Shown here piece after piece: positions 62,453-64,000 of a stretch of DNA of 64,000 nucleotides. The translations under genes were made by a program, and so were the position numbers. How positions within the stretch are numbered: position 1 is the stretch's first letter; every line of letters begins with the position of its first letter. Location of the stretch: NCBI GenBank assembly GCA_018433675.1, contig JAHDQS010000001.1:207233-271232 (forward strand), written 5' to 3'. Source of the DNA: Clostridia bacterium (lineage in GTDB: Bacteria; Bacillota; Peptococcia; DRI-13; SM3-B62). The notes under the pieces were generated by a model. The model was given only the letters and a program-made list of their open reading frames with translations. It was not told where the DNA came from and ran no database searches.

Positions 62453-63780
62453 CAGTTATCATCTCCTCCGTTCAAAAGATCACAGACAATTCTTTTAGCA
62501 GCCTTGACATGATTCCTTTCTACATAAAGACGCCTAATATTAATTGGTTTAATAAGGTTCTGTAACAATATTGATTCCGATGAAATGCTTGACGGTCTAT
62601 CCATAAGGTGAACCAGTATAGGAATTCCTTTACCGCTGCTTGCATCGTATTCTTCTAATGTTGGAATTTTATGCGGCATTTTGTTTGCCGTGTCCTCAAT
62701 TATATCACATCCCAGTTGGTTCCTCAATTTGTTCTTGATAATACCAAACACGATATAGTCGTTTCCTCGATTACTATGGGCAGTTGTTTCATAAACACAC
62801 GACTTTACTTTTCGTTCTACAAACTGCCCCGCAACCGGACTACTATGCTGTAATTTTTTAATTTTATCCAGAACGGAATAATCATCCCATTTTAAGTATT
62901 CATTAACATCGTCGGGGTATGTGGAATCAGGTAAAATATTAGCAATATTATCAATAAGAAGCTTATCTAAATACCTTCTGGTTTTATGAAAATAAACTTG
63001 AATAAACATAAAATACCTGGCTATAACAAATTCTTCGAATGCATGAATGCCGCCTCTTTCAATGGCCAATTGCATAATGTTGTCGTCTTGTTTTACATAG
63101 ACGCTTAAAGATGACAGTAATCTGTTTAGATCATACTTGCCATAATTAACGCCACAGTAATACGAATCCCTCAGTAGATAGTCCATCTTGTCGCAATCAA
63201 GTTCGCTATCGATAAAACTTTTTAGGAATTTATAATCAGGCATGATATATTGTGGATTTAGCTCAGGATTCTTTTCTCCATAGATTAACCACAATAATTC
63301 TGGCGTTATATCATATTCTTCTCCGGCGCTATATTTCCTGCAAAATTCATTACCTATGCTTCGTATGTGTTGCGCGATCTCAGTTTCACATATTATTTTT
63401 CTGGTAAAATCTTCGTGCTCCGCGCCTCCATCAAAAAGTGCCTCTGATGCATGGGAAAAAGGGGCATGACCAAGATCATGCGTTAACGCAATTAATCTCA
63501 ATATCTGCTTATACCACTCTTTGCGTGTACTTTCAAAAAGGACTTTTCCTTGAGCAATTTTATAGTTTTCCAGTGCTGATTCAAAGGCCCTTGTCACCAA
63601 ATGCATCACACCCAAAGAATGACCAAAACGAGTATGTTCAGCTCCAGGATATACTAAATATGTCGTTGCTAATTGTTTTATATTGCGCAATCTCTGAAAG
63701 GGGGGAGAGTCTATAATTTTTAGTTCCAAATCGCTTACCTCAATAAACCCATGTATGGGATCCCGGAATTGGCGTGGCAA
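62452..63780 (-). CDS. ywfO: HD-domain phosphohydrolase (YwfO-like, dGTPase-related)
   Basis: A 442-residue HD protein. RDPIHGFIEVSDLELKIIDSPPFQRL at the start, HTRFGHSLGVMHL near residues 52-64, LIALTHDLGHAPFSHASE near 100-117 (the HD metal site) and LDCDKMDYLLRDSYYCGVNYG near 195-215 are the motifs of the YwfO/SAMHD-like class. These enzymes hydrolyse dNTPs or related nucleotides. The start is a TTG at 63780 behind AGAGGTGAT. The operon continues with the YwgA-like gene. All HD residues seem intact. Confidence 0.9.
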   Translation of the reverse strand: MPRQFRDPIHGFIEVSDLELKIIDSPPFQRLRNIKQLATTYLVYPGAEHTRFGHSLGVMHLVTRAFESALENYKIAQGKVLFESTRKEWYKQILRLIALTHDLGHAPFSHASEALFDGGAEHEDFTRKIICETEIAQHIRSIGNEFCRKYSAGEEYDITPELLWLIYGEKNPELNPQYIMPDYKFLKSFIDSELDCDKMDYLLRDSYYCGVNYGKYDLNRLLSSLSVYVKQDDNIMQLAIERGGIHAFEEFVIARYFMFIQVYFHKTRRYLDKLLIDNIANILPDSTYPDDVNEYLKWDDYSVLDKIKKLQHSSPVAGQFVERKVKSCVYETTAHSNRGNDYIVFGIIKNKLRNQLGCDIIEDTANKMPHKIPTLEEYDASSGKGIPILVHLMDRPSSISSESILLQNLIKPINIRRLYVERNHVKAAKRIVCDLLNGGDDN

Positions 63781-64000
63781 CGTCTATCACCTCTTCAATT
63801 ATCTCAAACATGACTATTATAACTAAAAAGTCTGAAAATAGCAAACAGTAAGGGTGCGAAGTTCGTGTCAAGTAAATGTAGGCAAATTTTTCATCTTTCC
63901 TTTAAAGCTATATAACATACTGCATTGTCGCATTTATTCCACGTTCCTCTTGTCAACGAGCCTCCCACATCATGTTTTCAGGCATCACCGGCATCACCCA
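63781..64000. other. Right-edge region without a gene
   Basis: About 220 bases upstream of the HD gene. It should hold the promoter of that gene on the minus strand, but I see no clear box pair, and no other gene or structured RNA is visible. Confidence 0.5.

Overview
The window looks like a chromosomal segment of an anaerobic, endospore-forming low-to-mid GC Firmicute of the class Clostridia, probably Peptococcaceae/Desulfitobacteriaceae-like; I infer this from gene content and cannot fix the species. The pointers are sporulation genes (csfB/gin, yabG, a SleB-type hydrolase), the yaaO-yaaR-holB-yaaT-yabA-yabB-rsmI-abrB-metG-tatD-yabE-ksgA-yabG block known from Bacillus and Clostridia, strict-anaerobe 2-oxoacid:ferredoxin oxidoreductases, a Met T-box and the clostridial SCIFF ranthipeptide pair.

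Layout. (1) 1-6.2 kb: a hydroxy-acid catabolic operon cut by the left edge: split UxaA/SuyAB-type dehydratase, two-subunit aconitase X, a DctQ-DctM-DctP TRAP transporter, then a FadR-type regulator with its own promoter and operator. (2) 6.4-13.8 kb: one-chain pyruvate:ferredoxin oxidoreductase, a P-loop protein, a four-subunit 2-oxoacid:ferredoxin oxidoreductase, and csfB. (3) 14-19.6 kb: an XRE membrane regulator and a module for a glutamate-like or aminobenzoyl-glutamate-like compound: divergent regulator, GltS symporter, M20 amidohydrolase. (4) 19.6-21.2 kb, minus strand: two small proteins and an unusual GAPDH. (5) 21.4-34.4 kb: the conserved housekeeping and sporulation block, with a Met T-box before metG. 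(6) 34.5-35.1 kb: tRNA Lys-Glu-Val-Asp-Gly. (7) 35.1-37.5 kb: a hypothetical protein, the SCIFF precursor (52 aa) and its radical SAM/SPASM maturase, separated by an attenuator-like hairpin. (8) 37.7-43.9 kb: cell-envelope and redox genes (M23 peptidase, thioredoxin reductase-like protein, MA-type peptidase, WalJ-like hydrolase, HtrA, RlmH). (9) 44-53 kb: a surface module with a 1359-residue SLH protein carrying a PHP domain and duplicated LamG-like modules, followed by a lipid- or membrane-anchored glycosidase, a DUF2334 deacetylase-like protein and a GT2 polysaccharide synthase. (10) 53-58 kb: an AT-rich minus-strand lactococcin-972-type bacteriocin export operon whose precursor gene is cut by an IS3-family element. 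(11) 58.6-61.8 kb: a CoA-disulfide-reductase/NADH-oxidase-family flavoprotein behind a sigma-54 promoter, followed by a CBS-PAS-AAA+ sigma-54 activator. (12) 61.9-63.8 kb, minus strand: a YwfO-like HD phosphohydrolase and a YwgA-like protein.

How the parts fit. The TRAP system probably imports a hydroxylated acid that the AcnX and UxaA-type dehydratases turn into a 2-oxoacid, which the neighbouring ferredoxin-linked oxidoreductases could oxidise. The most notable items are the IS-truncated lactococcin-972 locus, the SCIFF locus with its intergenic attenuator, the SLH-PHP-LamG protein beside an exopolysaccharide-type operon, and the self-contained sigma-54/CoADR-like unit. All assignments come from reading the sequence; no database search was run.
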